A stretch of DNA of 64,000 nucleotides, from the NCBI GenBank assembly GCA_020746875.1, contig JAGTJL010000014.1, positions 744,001 to 808,000 on the forward strand, written 5' to 3'. This stretch comes from Rhexocercosporidium sp. MPI-PUGE-AT-0058. Its lineage: Eukaryota > Ascomycota > Leotiomycetes > Helotiales. Positions 45,045 to 58,482 of the stretch are shown here, in pieces (positions within the stretch are counted from its first letter, which is position 1; each line of letters opens with the position of its first letter). A program made the position numbers and the translations under genes. Below the pieces are notes generated by a model, which searched no databases, had not been told where the DNA came from, and saw only the letters and a list, made by a program, of their open reading frames with translations.

Positions 45045-47877
45045 ATGGCTTCAAGAAACCCACCGTTATCTAGCACCGAGCTAGACAGAACGCATGCTCC
45101 TATCTCAACCACGCGAGCAGACGATACCATGGAGTCCATCACCTCTCCCCAGCTTTCTCCCGCGGGAGCTGAGAATCCTTTCACAGACCCTCAAGAAGAA
45201 GCAGCAGCTACCCCCTTAAGTGGTTCAATGTCACCTGGCACATCTCACGCACCTCTAACATCAATCTCATACTCTGCCGAGTCAGGAGCTGCACTCCGAG
45301 CCAATAATCCACGAAATGGAACGCCTGTTTGCGATTTGACTGATGCAATAAACAGCAATCCTCTCACCGCAGACCCCAAGCCAAGTAGTTCCAAGTCGAC
45401 CAGGAGCACAGCTACATCATCTTATGAAACAGGCACAACTCTTATCTCTAGCACCTACGGTGGCGCGACGACGAGAGCCAATACGAACCCATTCGCCGAC
45501 CCGCCACAAGCTCAAGACCAAGTCCTATCTGGTACTCAGACCGCTCATGACAATGGTAATGGAATCGGCTTGTCAACACTCTTTCCGCGCTCAGCAGGAG
45601 CACCGATCTACACCCACACTGCCATTCCCACCCTCCCCAAAACTAACTATCTCCGTCCAACCCCCTCACCAAACCCTTCATACGGACAAGCCCCAACACC
45701 ACCCCCAAAATCCCCCCTCCGCGCCCTCGGCAGCAACCGCTGGACAACCGTCTCCTCAATCAAAACTCACATCAGCCAAAACCTAGGCTTCCACCCCCTC
45801 GCCGGAAACGCCTCAGCAACCTCCCTCGCGCGCGAAGCACTAGCGCTCGAATCCGCGCGCCGTCAAGACATCCTCCTCGAAACCGAGCGCGCGCGAGCCA
45901 AAACCAGAAACAGCTCCTCTTCACAACCAAACCTACAGGAACCGCATCTGAGACCCTCGCCCTCTGCTCTTCGCATCGCAGCTAAACTGATCCGCGCTCG
46001 CGATGAGAATGTCTCATATGGCGCTCAAGCCGTGTTAAAGGCTCCTGTGTTCTGGGTTGCGATTCTGGGTGTGGAGATTGGGCTTGTGAGTACGTCGGCA
46101 GCGATTGCTGTTATTATTGAGGCGGATCAGCAGGGTGATAAGGCATATGTGGGTGCCGGTAGGGTGTTCTGGCTCGTGATCAGTATTGTGGTATTTGTGC
46201 TCTCTGGCGGCGCTGCGTGGGCGATGTGGTTGAGGAAGGAGAGAGAGAGTGGAGGAGATGAGGGTGTTCTGAGACGGTTGGGATGTGATGAAATTGGGTT
46301 GTTGGATAGGGCTGTTGTGAGAGATGTGGAGATGGGTAGGTCGGATAGCGATGCTGATGCTGATGCTGATGCTGATGGCCGGGGTGAGAGAGGAGGAGGA
46401 AGTGCTGCAAAACTGCGAGCGATGCAAAATCTCAGACAGAGACGAGAACGAGGCAGTATCCCCACAGCTGGCAGCTTAACCAGTGTCCGGACCAGAGATC
46501 CAGAATGGCAGGTTCTATACACCACCCCTAAGGAACTTCGCCAGATGGTCTCAAGCGAGATGTTGGGAGATACACCAATCAGAAGAGGAGCATACGGTCT
46601 ACACCAAGCCAGCGATCGAACTCGTGGGTACGAAGAGCAGCGAGCAAACCCTCCTCGGAAGGTAGCTTCTTCGAACAAGCCCGGGTTTTCAAACCCAGTG
46701 AGCCTCACTCGTTCAGACAAGAGCTGGCCGCTTCGAAGCTCACCGAATGCTGCTCCATTTGTCAATATCCACCCCGAACACCCATCGCCGTATCAGACCT
46801 CATCACTAGCTTCGGATCACGCTTTTCTTCAGCGACAGTACACATCAAACAAGCAAAATAACAACAACAGCAACCCCTCGCCCCTCTCAATCACGCACCC
46901 TCCACTAGCCGCTGCTCACAGCCAAATCGGACATCCACAAACACATACTGAACCTCGTGTCGAGATCCTCTCCCCCCTCTCCTCCCTGACGCAAAGCATC
47001 CAAACCGCCTCTCGGTCCACGCTCCCACTCCACCATAGACCGCACTACATCCACGGCCACCGCGTCGCCAGTGAAGAGCGCGTCCGCAGTCTCCGCCAAA
47101 GCCTCGAGTTCCGCAGTCGTGGAAACAGCGCTACTGATGCTAGTAGTCGGAACCTATCGCGCGTTCAGAGTAATCTGTCTTCGGCGGCTAGTGACAGGTT
47201 CCAGGAGCATATTGCTGAGTTTGGGGATGGAGATGGAGATGAGGAGAGAGTTGGGAGACGGAGATCGAGGAGCATGGATGTTGATGTTGTGTTTGGCGAT
47301 CTTAGTCTCAGTCTGAAGGATGATTGTGAGGATAAGAGTGAGAATATCGCATTTGAGAAGGCAAGCAAGACCAGCCATCATCAAAAAGCTAAAGACGTCC
47401 TCGCGAACGTAAAAGGCCATTTCCACACTAGGGAACAACCTCGTGGACGGTCTCTAGGTGATGTAGTTCGAGAGAAGATGGCTAGGTTAAAGGAGGCTGG
47501 TGTTGAACCGTAAGTTACTCTGTTTCTTTCTGTTATTTTCCTTTTTTAGAAGCTCAAGGCTTGTTCTACTAGAGTTCCTATACATCTTTAAGAAACTACA
47601 GACCAACTCACACAACCCCAGGGATCTTGAAACTGCCTCTCCCATCCCAACAGTTCCATATCCAAAGCAAAGCTCACCACTCCACGAACGCGAACGAGAG
47701 ATTTTCATCATAGGTGACGACTCGCCAACCAAGACACCAGCAAAGACACCTCAGAAGTCACCAAACAGCTCACCTGCGAGTACACCAAGCAAGATTCCCA
47801 CTGCTACCAGAAACCCACCTATAGCCTCTCCAAACAAAGCTGTCCTTCCGTTGTCGCCTCTTTCGAGAAAGGACTGA
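45045..47877 (+). CDS. Two-TM membrane protein with disordered termini, function unknown
   Basis: Exons 45045-47509 and 47622-47877, phase 2, 906 aa. The acceptor is CCCCAG at 47620-47621, because the earlier CTACAG breaks the frame. About 300 Ser/Thr/Pro-rich residues precede two TM segments (FWVAILGVEIGLVSTSAAIAV, about 328-350; VFWLVISIVVFVLSGGAAWAM, about 370-390) followed by RKERE. The rest is polar, with an Asp-Ala repeat (DSDADADADADG) encoded by a GATGCT microsatellite at 46350-46377. The second exon encodes TPxK repeats (TKTPAKTPQKSP). There is no signal peptide. The topology suggests both ends are cytosolic. I do not recognise the family. Confidence 0.8.
46350..46377 (+). repeat. 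In-frame (GATGCT)n microsatellite
   Basis: Four to five units within the coding sequence encode alternating Asp-Ala. Length changes would keep the frame. Confidence 0.75.
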
Positions 47878-49180
47878 CTTTCATTCTGAGATGGCCAGAG
47901 GAGTTGAATATGATTTCCGCAGCGGCGAGGCTTTCTTTGTTGAATGGCTATAGTCTTTATTCATCTGAGGACATAGTTTGTGTTTATTTGGCGAGGGACG
48001 TTTATTCAAGAGCGGTATTCATCGTTTCTCGTCTTGTCCTATCGTGTCGTCCGACTCACGACAAAAGCAACAAGAGGAATAAGGCGTTTCATATAAGATA
48101 CAATAGGATATGTTAGAGTAGGCTAGGAGCTACTTACTTTCGTAGCTTGATTTTCGCGGTTTCGTTAGGTTGGGGCTTTTCTTTTGCGTAATTCAAGACT
48201 CAAGATGAGAGATGGGTTGTGAAGTGGCGAACGTAATGGGAACGAGGTATTTCGGGGGAGAGTGGGAAGGATAGAGGTGGTAGGTAATAGGGTGCTGTTT
48301 GCATAGATAAATAGATCCTAATACAAAATTGAACGTTTTATTTTTTGTCTCGAGACTCCTGTCTTATTAGTGCTTGCTAACTTTACTAGCATGATCTAGT
48401 TCTATTCTTTTGATATTTTAGTAGAGGAAATATTGACAAGGTAAAGTCCTCTTTCACATTCCCAGAAGTAGAGAAAAGATGGTTCGATCAAGTCAAGTCA
48501 CATGCATTCCATACAGAAATGAGAGATATTTGAAGGCCATGATGCTTTTGTTGTATTCGGAATACCAGGTTGTCAGTCGCCCAACACACCCTTCCATCCA
48601 TGCTCACACAAATAACCTCAGCCAAACCTCAAGGCAGCCCTTGGCTCTTTGCATCTTCTGTTGGCCATTCTTCTTCTCTCCTCTTCACACCTTCTATGAT
48701 CTAAGTAGCGACAGTCAGGTAGTAACAGACTTCTCTCTCCTCCCCCATTATCACCATATATTATGAGGGCTTGATGTGAGAAAGAAATCTAAAAGCTCTT
48801 CTTTCTCCTCAACTCGCTTCGCACCTCCCTCTCCTGCCCTTCATTATAGGCACAAGGAGACAATATGAAATAAGACCACAATAGTTTTTTTATGGTCCGG
48901 CTGGACAAGTGGAACAGACCATCCAGCGCCTGCGAAACGTGTTGCGTTGTTTGATTTTTGAAAAAGGGAAAGAGACACCCAAAACACCAGAAACGCGCCG
49001 CCGTACTAGCTGTACGTACACAATGGATGGAACAAGGTGGTATTATGTACAAAGGAAAAACTTCGATGCTGGCGGGTAGTTGTACATTATTGACAGATCG
49101 ACTGGCCGTATTGGATCGATGGGTCATGCAATGAGTTTGTTAGACTCGGTGGAAAAAAGTGCAGATCGCGAGACGCTGCT
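47878..49180. other. Intergenic between convergent genes
   Basis: 3' regions of the two-TM protein and of the calcium ATPase. No gene, RNA or repeat that I can support. Confidence 0.5.
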
Positions 49181-52100
49181 TCATGAAGTTGATTTTCGTG
49201 CTGGGGGCGAGGGAGGGTCCTGACTTCCGCTAGCAGCAGACGGTGAAACTTCTGGAACTTGGCTAGGAGGAAGGCCGAGGTTGTGGGGGTTATCTGTGAT
49301 TATGGGATCATCTTGTTTGGTGTCTGGATGGATTTCAACATCATCTCTTGACTCTAACTCGGATCGTCCCTGTGATCGCGAGAACCGTATCGAATCGTTG
49401 TCACCATAACCTCGCTCGATTGGTGACCAACCCGCGATACTTCCTGCGATTATACCAGCCATGACGGTTGTTGCTCCCAGGGCGGAGTTGGATCTAGATC
49501 GGTTGCTTCGTCCACGCTTGCGTGATTCGGGGGTTGGTTGTGGTGGCTGGGAGTTGAAGCTATCGTCCTGAACCTCCCCGTTGTTCGGTGTCTGTGGAAG
49601 AGAAGAGTTGCTTCTTGACCGGGAGCCACTTCTAGAACGAGGAAGCCAGTTATCACGAGCGTCCTGCATCTTAAACTTCAAGTTGTTGAGGCGACCTCCC
49701 TTGACACGTTTCAAGAAGCTTAACTCTTCCTTGACATCTGACAAAGGTTTGGGGAAATGGAATTGCTGTTCTTCGTCGGAGATAGTGAGTTCCGGTCCCT
49801 TTGGCTTCCGCTTCAGGTATGCAGGTACCAGCCTAATGAGTAGCTCATCGGGAATGAGACGAATAACAGCTCCCACAGGGATGGATAGGAAACCAAGGAC
49901 AATAGAATAGGCCCATTGAGCGCCGTTGATGCGGACAACGTTGAAGGCCTTGCCTCCAACGAAGATGATCATGACCTGGCCACCAACCATAACGCAATTG
50001 ATACCGATAAAGAAGTAATTCTTGGTTATTCCTTCAAAGATATTGAACTTGTTATCGAGACGACGATTGCTACGAGCTGTTAGTCATGATGGGTCTGCAG
50101 GGCGGCTGTTTATACTTACTTCCACTGGTTAAAGATTTGCATCCAAACAAAGGTGTTAAACACGAGTGTGCCAACCTGTTCCTGTTCGCCCGGAGTCTCA
50201 TATGATAGAATTTTGACAGCCCCAAAGTGGAGAAGTAAGGTGATCGCGAGTTGATAAATCGATTCACCAATAATCATCTTCCACATAGTCATGGTGATAA
50301 GGGGTGCGGACTTTGGATCAGGTTTTCGGTCGAGAATGCTATCAGTTGGAGGATCTGTAGCCAAGGCCAAAGCCGCCATGGTGTCCATAATCAAATTCAC
50401 CCACAATAACTGAACAGCTGTCAAGACAGACGATTCATCGCTACTTGATACAGCCGTGATGAATGTGAGGAGGACAGCGGTAATATTGACAGTGACCTGA
50501 AACTGGAGGAACTTCTTGACTGCATCGTTGACGGCTCGGCCCCACATCATAGCTTTGACGATAGAAGCAAAGTTATCATCCATAAGAATGATTGCAGAAG
50601 CTTCCTTGGCAACTTCAGTACCGGCAATGCCCATGGAAAAGCCGACATCGGCGGTCTTTAATGCAGGTGCGTCGTTGGTTCCATCACCAGTGACAGCCAC
50701 AGTCTCCCCAAGCTCTTTTAGGCGCTTGACAAGAATGCGCTTGTCCTCAGGGCTGGATCTTGCAAGAACCTGGAGGCGCGGGATGATTTGGTCCATCTTT
50801 GTCTTGCTGAGCTTCCGGAAAGCTGGCCCTTCCATGACCACACCACCAGCAGTGAAAATACCACACTCTGTTGCTATGGCTTTTGCGGTGATCATGTTGT
50901 CTCCTGTAACCATGCGTACTACGACACCGGCGTTCTGGCATTTCTTAACAGCTTCACCAACTCCGTCGCGAAGTGGATCTTGGATACCGACGATTCCCAA
51001 GAGAATCATCTGTCTGAAAACATCCTCGAAGATAACCTCGTTTCTGTCTCCCTCGGCGGTTCTTGCTCCTTTGGCGGGCCATCTGTCGAAGTCCCGGTAA
51101 ACCATGGCGATAGTTCGGAGAGATCGAGAAGCATAGTTGTCAATGAGGTTAAGCAAAGTTTGGCGGTTATCATCGGTCATAGCTGAGCCGGTGGGTTCCT
51201 TTGTAGGATCGTAAATGACCTCCGAGCACTTTTCCAGAAGGATTTCCGATGCTCCCTTGACGTAGAGTCTGTATTTGCCATTCTCCAATTGAACGACCAC
51301 ACCCATGCACTTCCGGCCAGAATCGAATGGAATAAGCTGGACAACAGGAACATTTGCTCTTTCTTGGTCAACTGGGCCCATGCCGAGGAAATCTCGAGCA
51401 AAGATGAGCATAGCAGTCTCTGTTTTGGAGCCAATAAAGGTCTTTTCTCCTTCAACTTCGCCCTCGAAAGCAGTGGAATTGAGTACGATAGATTGGGTCA
51501 ACATCTGTTTGACAGCTGAGTCCAGAGAAGAAATGACTTCTTGAGTTGGGACGTTCTCTCTGGGTTCTTGGTCAGGCTGCTTGCCCTTGCTGCTAGCAGA
51601 ATCGGCAGTCTCCGGTACATCAACAGTGCCACCGAAACGAGAACTTGTCCCAAGGGTTCCAGCAACGACCAGCATCTTATTCTGTGTCAAGGTTCCAGTT
51701 TTGTCAGAGCAAATCGTCGTAGCATTTCCCATAACTTCGCATGCCTTGAGATGTCGAACCAGGTTGTTATCCTTAAGCATTCTCGTCGTGGCGAAGGCTA
51801 AAGCGAGGGTAACGGCAAGAGGCAAACCTTCGGGTACAGCCACCACGATGATCGTGACGGTAACAATGAAGATGTTGAGGAATGCCTGGCCCTTCTCTGT
51901 GGGGCTATCGGTGTTACCCTTGAGACGGACCAGGAACTCAATGAACAGGACGATGAACAAGAGAAGACCAGCAGCTCCTCCAAGCTTCGCAATGTACTCG
52001 GCCAGAGTGTTCAATTTAGATTGGAGGGGTGTGACTTCTGGATCTTCTCGCAGTGACATGAGAGTCTTTCCGTAACTCGAATTGACGCCAGTGGATGTAA

Positions 52101-53651
52101 CCAAGAATGTGCCAACACCCTCGGTGACTTGGGCTCCAGAGAGGATGAACGGATCGAGTTTGCGGATGCTTTCGTGATTTTCAATAGCTGCGTAGACCTG
52201 GTCTGCTGGGTGCTTGCGGATCAAGTCGGATTCTCCAGTAGTCTGAGATTCGTCGCATTTGACATTGTGTCCATCGATGAATATACCATCCACAGGGATC
52301 ATGTCTCCAGGTTCCAAATGCATTACATCTCCGACAAGAATGTCAAAAACGGATATTTCGCGGGTGCGGCCTGATCTGATGACATTGACATCCCGATCCT
52401 GCTTTTTCTTATTCAACTTGACAAATTGGCGTTCCTTTTGGTAATCGTTCAAGGATCCGACTACCACCACAATCACGATAGCCACGATAATAGCGACTCC
52501 CTCAACCCACTCAATCTTGGGATGCTCTGCATCATGCTTCGTACCAAACGTTTGATAGATACCGACAGCCAGAGAGATCGCAGCTGCAATAGAGAGTAAA
52601 ATAAGGACCTTGTCGTTGTATGTAATCCACATAAGCTGTAGCAAACTCTTACCCTTCTTCACAGGCAGTCGGTTGTCTTTGAATATGCGCTTTCTGTCGA
52701 AATAAGCATCCTCAGCCGATGGAGCTCTGGCCGGTGTATCTCTCGACTCCTTCGAGTCTACCCTGGTGATTGGCGCCTTCGAATCGTCACCGTTGATATT
52801 CTTCGGCTCCTTTCTTGCAGCAGACTTCGCATCTTGGAATGATATCGTTCCGTCCAAATCAGTCTCGTCGATGCTCAATCCCGCCTTGCGATCTGTCCGG
52901 AGACCTTTCTCCAATCCACCCAAACCACCCAATGCATAAAAAGCCGCCAAACTCTTGGGATTGATGAGCTTGTTCAGCTGTCCTTGGGAGAAAGCAAAAT
53001 TGCTGTCGTCGGATACGAAATCGTCCTCGTGTCCTGGGTCTGGTGTTAAAGCCTCCGGATCGTTCATAATCTCATTGTTTCCAGGTGCCTTTCCAAAGGC
53101 GCGATCCTTGTCTGCCTGCGAGGTGTTTGCAAATGTCTCTCCACTGTAATTCGTGCTCGAATGATTTCCTTCATCCGATTCAATCGAGTTTTGTCTCGAT
53201 CTCAAGCCTGGCACAGCAAGAAATCCACCGGCCGTCTTATCACCCCCTTTCGACGTTGGGGAAGATACATTATGCGGCGACGTAGGTCTGCTGTCGCGAC
53301 TTTCAAAGGAAGCCGAGCCTCGAAGTTCTGGTACTGATATCCGACTCGAAGTGCTGTTCTGGCTGGAATGCTGTGGTCGATTGGGATGGCTACCGGTATC
53401 AAGAGGGCTTGTTGGTTCACCCTGTAGTGTTGATGGGGAGTTAGGCATGGCTCTCAAAGCTACTGCATCACTGTCCATGGACTGAGGAGGGCTAATATTA
53501 CTGACAGCTGAAGTGTCTATGGTTATTGTTGGCCTGCAACACGGTGTTAGCAAGGTGGAACATCCACCTATATATCATCTGAGGAAGCTTACGCTCTCTG
53601 CCTGCGGCCACCCGGTGACGGTTTGGGCGAGACGCCCTTCGAATCTGCCAT
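49181..53651 (-). CDS. pmc1: PMC1-type vacuolar/plasma-membrane Ca2+-transporting P-type ATPase
   Basis: Exons 53651-53593, 53533-50120 and 50069-49181 give 1453 aa. The last acceptor is CGTAG at 50070-50071, since the nearer AACAG leads to a stop. About 290 disordered Ser-rich residues precede the first TM region. P2-type motifs are complete: CDESQTTGESD (actuator), PEGLPLAV in TM4 (Ca ligand), CSDKTGTLTQNKM with the phosphorylated Asp, KGASEILLEKCSEV (nucleotide domain), RMVTGDNMITA and VTGDGTNDAPALK. The C-terminal TM block includes LLWVNLIMDTMAALALATDPP and FVWMQIFNQWNNR. About 200 cytosolic residues after TM10 include an RSRSGSRSRSNSS stretch. The protein removes cytosolic Ca2+ with ATP, typically into vacuoles. 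The 4.3-kb gene-poor upstream region may carry calcineurin/Crz1-type control, but I did not identify a clear site. Confidence 0.95.
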
Positions 53652-56600
53652 GATTCAGGATCTTCTATGTTATTGGTTTCCTAGGTTAAGGATCGTTCGT
53701 TCGCACACTGAGCTCAAGGCGCGGACCCTGGGAGGTGTTTGAATGGAGGGCAATGCTGTAGGGTTGTCGGCATCCGAGAGAGGCTGCGTTGGGTAGTGAG
53801 GAGCCCTGAGCTATTCGAAGAAGTATTAGTACATGGCCCTCGCAATTGTAGAAAGAATTTGTTGACAAAGGGGCAGAAGTGGTTCGTGATTGAGTGCAAT
53901 GTAAATGTTATGAGCCAAGCCACCATCTGCAGCAGATTCGTTGGAGAGCTCTTGGCCGCTTGGGTTGGCCCATTCACATTCACATGTTGGAATGTTTAGT
54001 TGCCATAATAAATGCGCGACGAGAAACAGCCTCTGACCCAAGGAAAGGGCTATTTGACAGCGGGAGAAGTTCTTTGGATATCTCACCTGTCTTTCTGCGC
54101 ATCAAACAGCCGCCACCCTGGGAAACCCTGTGGTGTTCTTGTGGGGGACGAGGAGGTCGGAGGCTTTCGAGTTACGAGTCTGGTGAGATCGGACGTGGAT
54201 TCAATGCGCCTTCACCGATGTTCCATTGGGTCTGCTGCGTCTATCGAGGGATCGCAGGATAGGATCAAGAACGATGGATCGGGGAAGAAGGTCGAAGATG
54301 GAGAGGAAGAGGAACCCAAACTGAAGTTCACGAGAAATCAGCACAAGACAGACAACAAAGACGAGCTCAGCAGAACAGGAGTAAAATCACTGTGCTTCTC
54401 TTTTTTCGGAGATGGGCTTCATTCGACAACAACTTGGTCCTCCGGGAGCAGAAGGGTAAGACCATGGCCCTTGTCGATAGATGCACATTCATTCGCAGGC
54501 AGAGGCAGGGAGAGGCGGAAGGGATGTTAGGATGGTAGCGCGAGCAACGAGGCTGTGCTGGAAGATGTGGACGTGCACGCTGCTTGATCCGACTTTTTTG
54601 CAGTCCTGCAGCGCCTATGGACACGCCACGCAAGTCAGGGCTTCAAACATGCGGGAAGGAGAAGTGTTTTTGTGCCGGCCAAGTGCTGGGCGTTGGATTC
54701 ACATTTTGATATTTATTCTTGTTTGTAATTGCTGGGGGGGTGTTGGATTTGGATTTGTCGCTCGCCATGGATTGCACTCCTCCCTCGCTTACCGGTACAT
54801 AAAGTACGTACAGGACGATGTTGACGCCGGCGGGTCAGATGAGATAAGTGCAAGTACAGTAAGTCCCTGGGCAAGCAGGGTAGGATATAAATGGCCTTAC
54901 TACAAATAGCTTGGTGGCCGCGTCCAGGATCTGGGCAACAAAGAATATCGCAGCGTCTCCATCGTCTCTCTGGTCATGTCCGTTGGGGCCCACCAGAATA
55001 ATTCGTGGCCTTCTCCAAGCACCAACCAAGAGTCCGAGTCCTGCTGTAATTAGTGCAAGCAAGTCTATGACCACCGAAAAGTGTAGATTCTCTAGCGAAA
55101 CGGGAGTTCTCAAGAGGCCAAAGCTGCAAGACAGAGAGCTTTGAAAAAAGGAGAAAGCAGAACGCTCAGCCTGCAGATCTCGCCCTTGTGAAGTTATCAC
55201 AATTACATCTTCTTCCACCTTTGCCGTCGTACGGCTATTATCCATACCTCGTCTCGGGCAACAAACAATACGGGCCGCTACCCAAGGTGGGCATCTATTC
55301 TAGACTTCCTATGCATCTTTTCCAAAGAGGGAAATGTTACTAGTCACTCCTCTCGAGTCGGGTAGGAAGGAGGAAGGGCAGGTCGGGGAGCATCCGATTG
55401 ATGTCAACTCAAACTTGCCATGCTGGACTTGCAGATACCATTGTCCATTCACAGACGACGTGACTTTCAATTGAACACACCCGGCCTCACTAACCACCCA
55501 CCACTCGAACCAGCAAGCCTCCAAAACCTTACAGAGAAGACCTGTGTAAGCAGCAAGCAGGTTTGTCAAGAAAAGCCAAGACCGAAATGATGTCCGCAAC
55601 CCACCACTTATGAAATAGAGTTCTGACATCCAACCCGACCCGCGGCAACTTCCAACAGTTCATTCCCGTTATGATATCTTGGTGTCAAGATGTCACAATG
55701 CTTTTCCACTTTTTGTGGCGATTAGTCTTCGGTCGTGGCCAACATCCGCCGATCTTTCCATGCAACCACATGCTCGACCAGAACCAGACCACCAGGACAA
55801 CCTGTAGATTCCAAGGCGAACTAACACCGGCATTTGTCCTACCTACTTCTTTCAGAGCATCGTCAACCATAACACAAGGCGAACACCTAAACCAGGCGAC
55901 GAGACCCAGCAAACCAAATAATTTTGTAACACATAATCAATCATTCCAGCGCCGTCGAGTCTCTTTTCACAAGACGAGGCGGAGCCTGCAGTTTGCCGTC
56001 CGATCTTCCAGAAAATATGCAGCCTCCCGAGTCAGATCAGAAATCCCGATAATGTACCATCGGACCGTCTTCACAAATCGTCACAGCTAAATTGCAGCAC
56101 ACCGTCTCCCTGCCTCTCCTGTCAAACGTCAGAAAGTCAGAAGTCTCCTTCCCCTTCCTGCGTACTCTTATCGAAATATGCTTCTTGGTATCTCTTGGCC
56201 TCATATCCACAATGCTATTATACTGACCTAAGTGCCGCGGGATTTTACTTTACAGGAGAGAAAGGGAGATCCCTCCCATGGCTTTCATATCAAATTGCTG
56301 CTCTTGGCTCTCCGCTTAAAAATATATCCCCACCGGAAAAACCCACATATTACGACCCCACCCAAAAACCCAGACCTCCAAACTTGCAAACTTCCAAGAT
56401 TCCAAAATCAAGATCCAGCTTCAAGAAACATCCAAAGCCAGCTGGGGAGAGACATCCTTAAACCAACCAAGCCAGAGAACCCCAAGAAGAAGTATGGCTC
56501 GACTTCTGATCATCGCTTCTCCCCATCCTATCATTACTCCAAACACGAAACATCTAATTAACCTATGTTTCTGTTTCAGCTTTTCCTTCCTCCTCTGCGC

Positions 56601-57913
56601 AAGCCCAGCCCGTCTTTCCCCACCACCATCCCTTTCCATTCTAGCTCACTCTCACCCTCATTTATCCCGATAAGCGAGTTATTGATCGAGAAGGTAAGGT
56701 GAGGCAGAAAGGGGCTGAGTCTCGATTTTTGGCTGAGTCTGTACTTCTCTCAACACAGCATTCCACGACTTTTATTGTTTGCTTCGTATTTTGCCGTTTT
56801 CGTAAGTTTACGATGGATAGGTAAGTAAGTGAGTAGGTTGGGAATGTAGACAAGGCGAAGGCGGACCGATTTACCTGGAGAGGGATAATTAAATACATGG
56901 GCTAGACTTCATTCAGATGCTCACTTCCTGCTTTCTTTCTTTTCTTGGTAAGGCTTTGAAAATTATTGCATTTGCGCGGAAGTTGCTTTGTGCGATTCGT
57001 TGTAACCAATTAGATAGATAGGCAAGTAAGTTGGTAAGAGCGGAAAGGAAAGGGATTACAAAGTGAGTGGGTGATATGCCAGGAGATGAGACGCAGCCGC
57101 GAAGCAAGCACGTCAAAAGCTTTCCTGCCTACTTAGACAAGTCACTTGAACACTTCCCAAATCCAACTGGACTGTTTCACACTTCAAAACAAACCCCCAA
57201 TCTCGGGAATCCAACCCCCCGCGGTGTTGAGGCTGTGTTGTTTCTGCAACTGCTCACTTACGCGTCCTCGATCACGGAAAGGCTACATCCGCTTTACTTT
57301 CCCTTAAGTCCCATGAAGGTGTCACCCTCTGCTGACTATCGCATTGGATTGATACTGATTTGACCATCTTCCTTCGAGGGTTTGAATCATGAGTGATGTC
57401 CCCGTGACTTGAGTGAGTTGAGTTTTTGAGCGTGCGTGGGACTGGGAGTAGAAGAGGGGATAGAGTAGGGGGATAGATGGCTGCTGTGTTGATTTCGTGA
57501 GATGATTCTGGAAGAGAGTAAGAAGAAGGAAAGGGACGATGAAAGATGAACAAGGCAGGGAATTGAGTTTGAGTTAGGTACAAGAGTGGTTGTTGTCTCG
57601 CTACAGAACGACTACATTCAACATCCGGATTTTCAAACAACAGCCCACAGTACTCTTCAAAAGAACACCCAGAGAAGAAGCAGTAACCCTTCGATTTTGG
57701 GAAAATTTGGACTATAGAGCGGGATTTTAAGGAAGTTGTGGCCAAGGAAAACCCCCCAAAAAATATACACAACAATCGAACGACGATAGCCTGGCACGGC
57801 ACATTTATAGAAGGTTCCTTCAACTCAACTTAACTCAGTAGCCATCAACATCCTACTTTCCAATTCCAACCCTCCCCCTCCCTCCCACCTCCAACGCTCG
57901 TCCAAATACGTCT
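53652..57913. other. Gene-poor region upstream of pmc1, 4.3 kb
   Basis: No frame has domains or consistent splicing. The plus frame 54012-54530 and the minus frame 57272-57823 were examined and not accepted. The region contains pyrimidine-rich stretches (56560-56650, 57855-57900) and related motifs like GATAGGTAAGTAAGT (56815) and GATAGGCAAGTAAGT (57014). It may hold regulatory DNA, long leaders or noncoding transcripts. Confidence 0.45.
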
Positions 57914-58482
57914 TTAGTAGTTCGTGCAAGCGCAAAACTTCGGCGGGCATCCGAAACTATCATTCGTTCAGTAATTAGTAGATTTCTCTCAGCACCTCTC
58001 TCGCCTTTCGCATTACTCTAATCTCATAACCTCCAACTTGTCCATCCTCTCGCGTTCTTCATTCCCACACAACCTTCCACCTATTCACCCATTTACTCAA
58101 CCCACCCGCCTCCAACCCTCCAGACCCCACCCCAAGAGCAAAGAGAGAGAAAGAAAAGCACTCACGCAGGACCAATAACACACCCCGACCACCCCGTCTT
58201 CTTACAATTCTGCCCCCTCGCACCACAGTTCTCGTACTCGCAGGGACCGGTATAGACGGGACCTGGGAAAGACTCATCGTATCTATTTTACGAGACACGA
58301 TGTCAATGACTGCTCGTGGGTTGGGGATATTGTGATTTTTGGTTGGGTTGTGCTAAGTTAGGCTAGAAGGGAAGGGCAACGAACACTGAACAATCTATCT
58401 GTCGACTTTCAACTGGGACCGTACTGGCTAGGACGGGCGTGAGGGAGAGGAGTAGCGTCGTGAATGAGAGTGAGAAACGCAT
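57914..58482 (-). CDS. Small secreted cysteine-rich protein (three exons, 85 aa)
   Basis: Exons (minus): 58482-58385, 58282-58166 and 57956-57914, all phases consistent. Exon 1 encodes a classic signal peptide (MRFSLSFTTLLLSLTPVLAS) and a short propeptide-like stretch ending near QIDC. Exon 2 encodes a compact Cys-rich segment (VYTGPCEYENCGARGQNCKK, then TGWSGCVIGP). Exon 3 ends it (AFGCPPKFCACTNY, stop). The mature part has eight cysteines, so four disulfides are possible. The second intron has donor GTGAGT and a textbook CTACTAAT branch. The first has donor GTTCGT and acceptor AATAG; alternative junctions (for example acceptor GATGAG with donor GTGTTC) change only two to four residues. Such proteins act outside the cell as effectors, antimicrobial peptides or wall proteins. 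The role here is unknown, and I do not place it in a named family. Confidence 0.75.

Noticed and set aside
46127..46765. 212-aa minus-strand reading frame inside the two-TM protein gene
   Set aside because: It is a shadow of the 906-aa gene on the plus strand; Pro/Ser/Leu-rich translation comes from the opposite strand of biased codons.
50516..51100. 194-aa plus-strand reading frame within pmc1
   Set aside because: It is opposite to the highly conserved ATPase catalytic region, so it is a shadow.
54012..54530. 172-aa plus-strand frame upstream of pmc1
   Set aside because: No signal peptide, domain or plausible splice partners; composition is that of noncoding leader DNA.
57272..57823. 183-aa minus-strand frame
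   Set aside because: Lacks any recognisable pattern and is immediately downstream of the small secreted protein gene, probably its 3' region.
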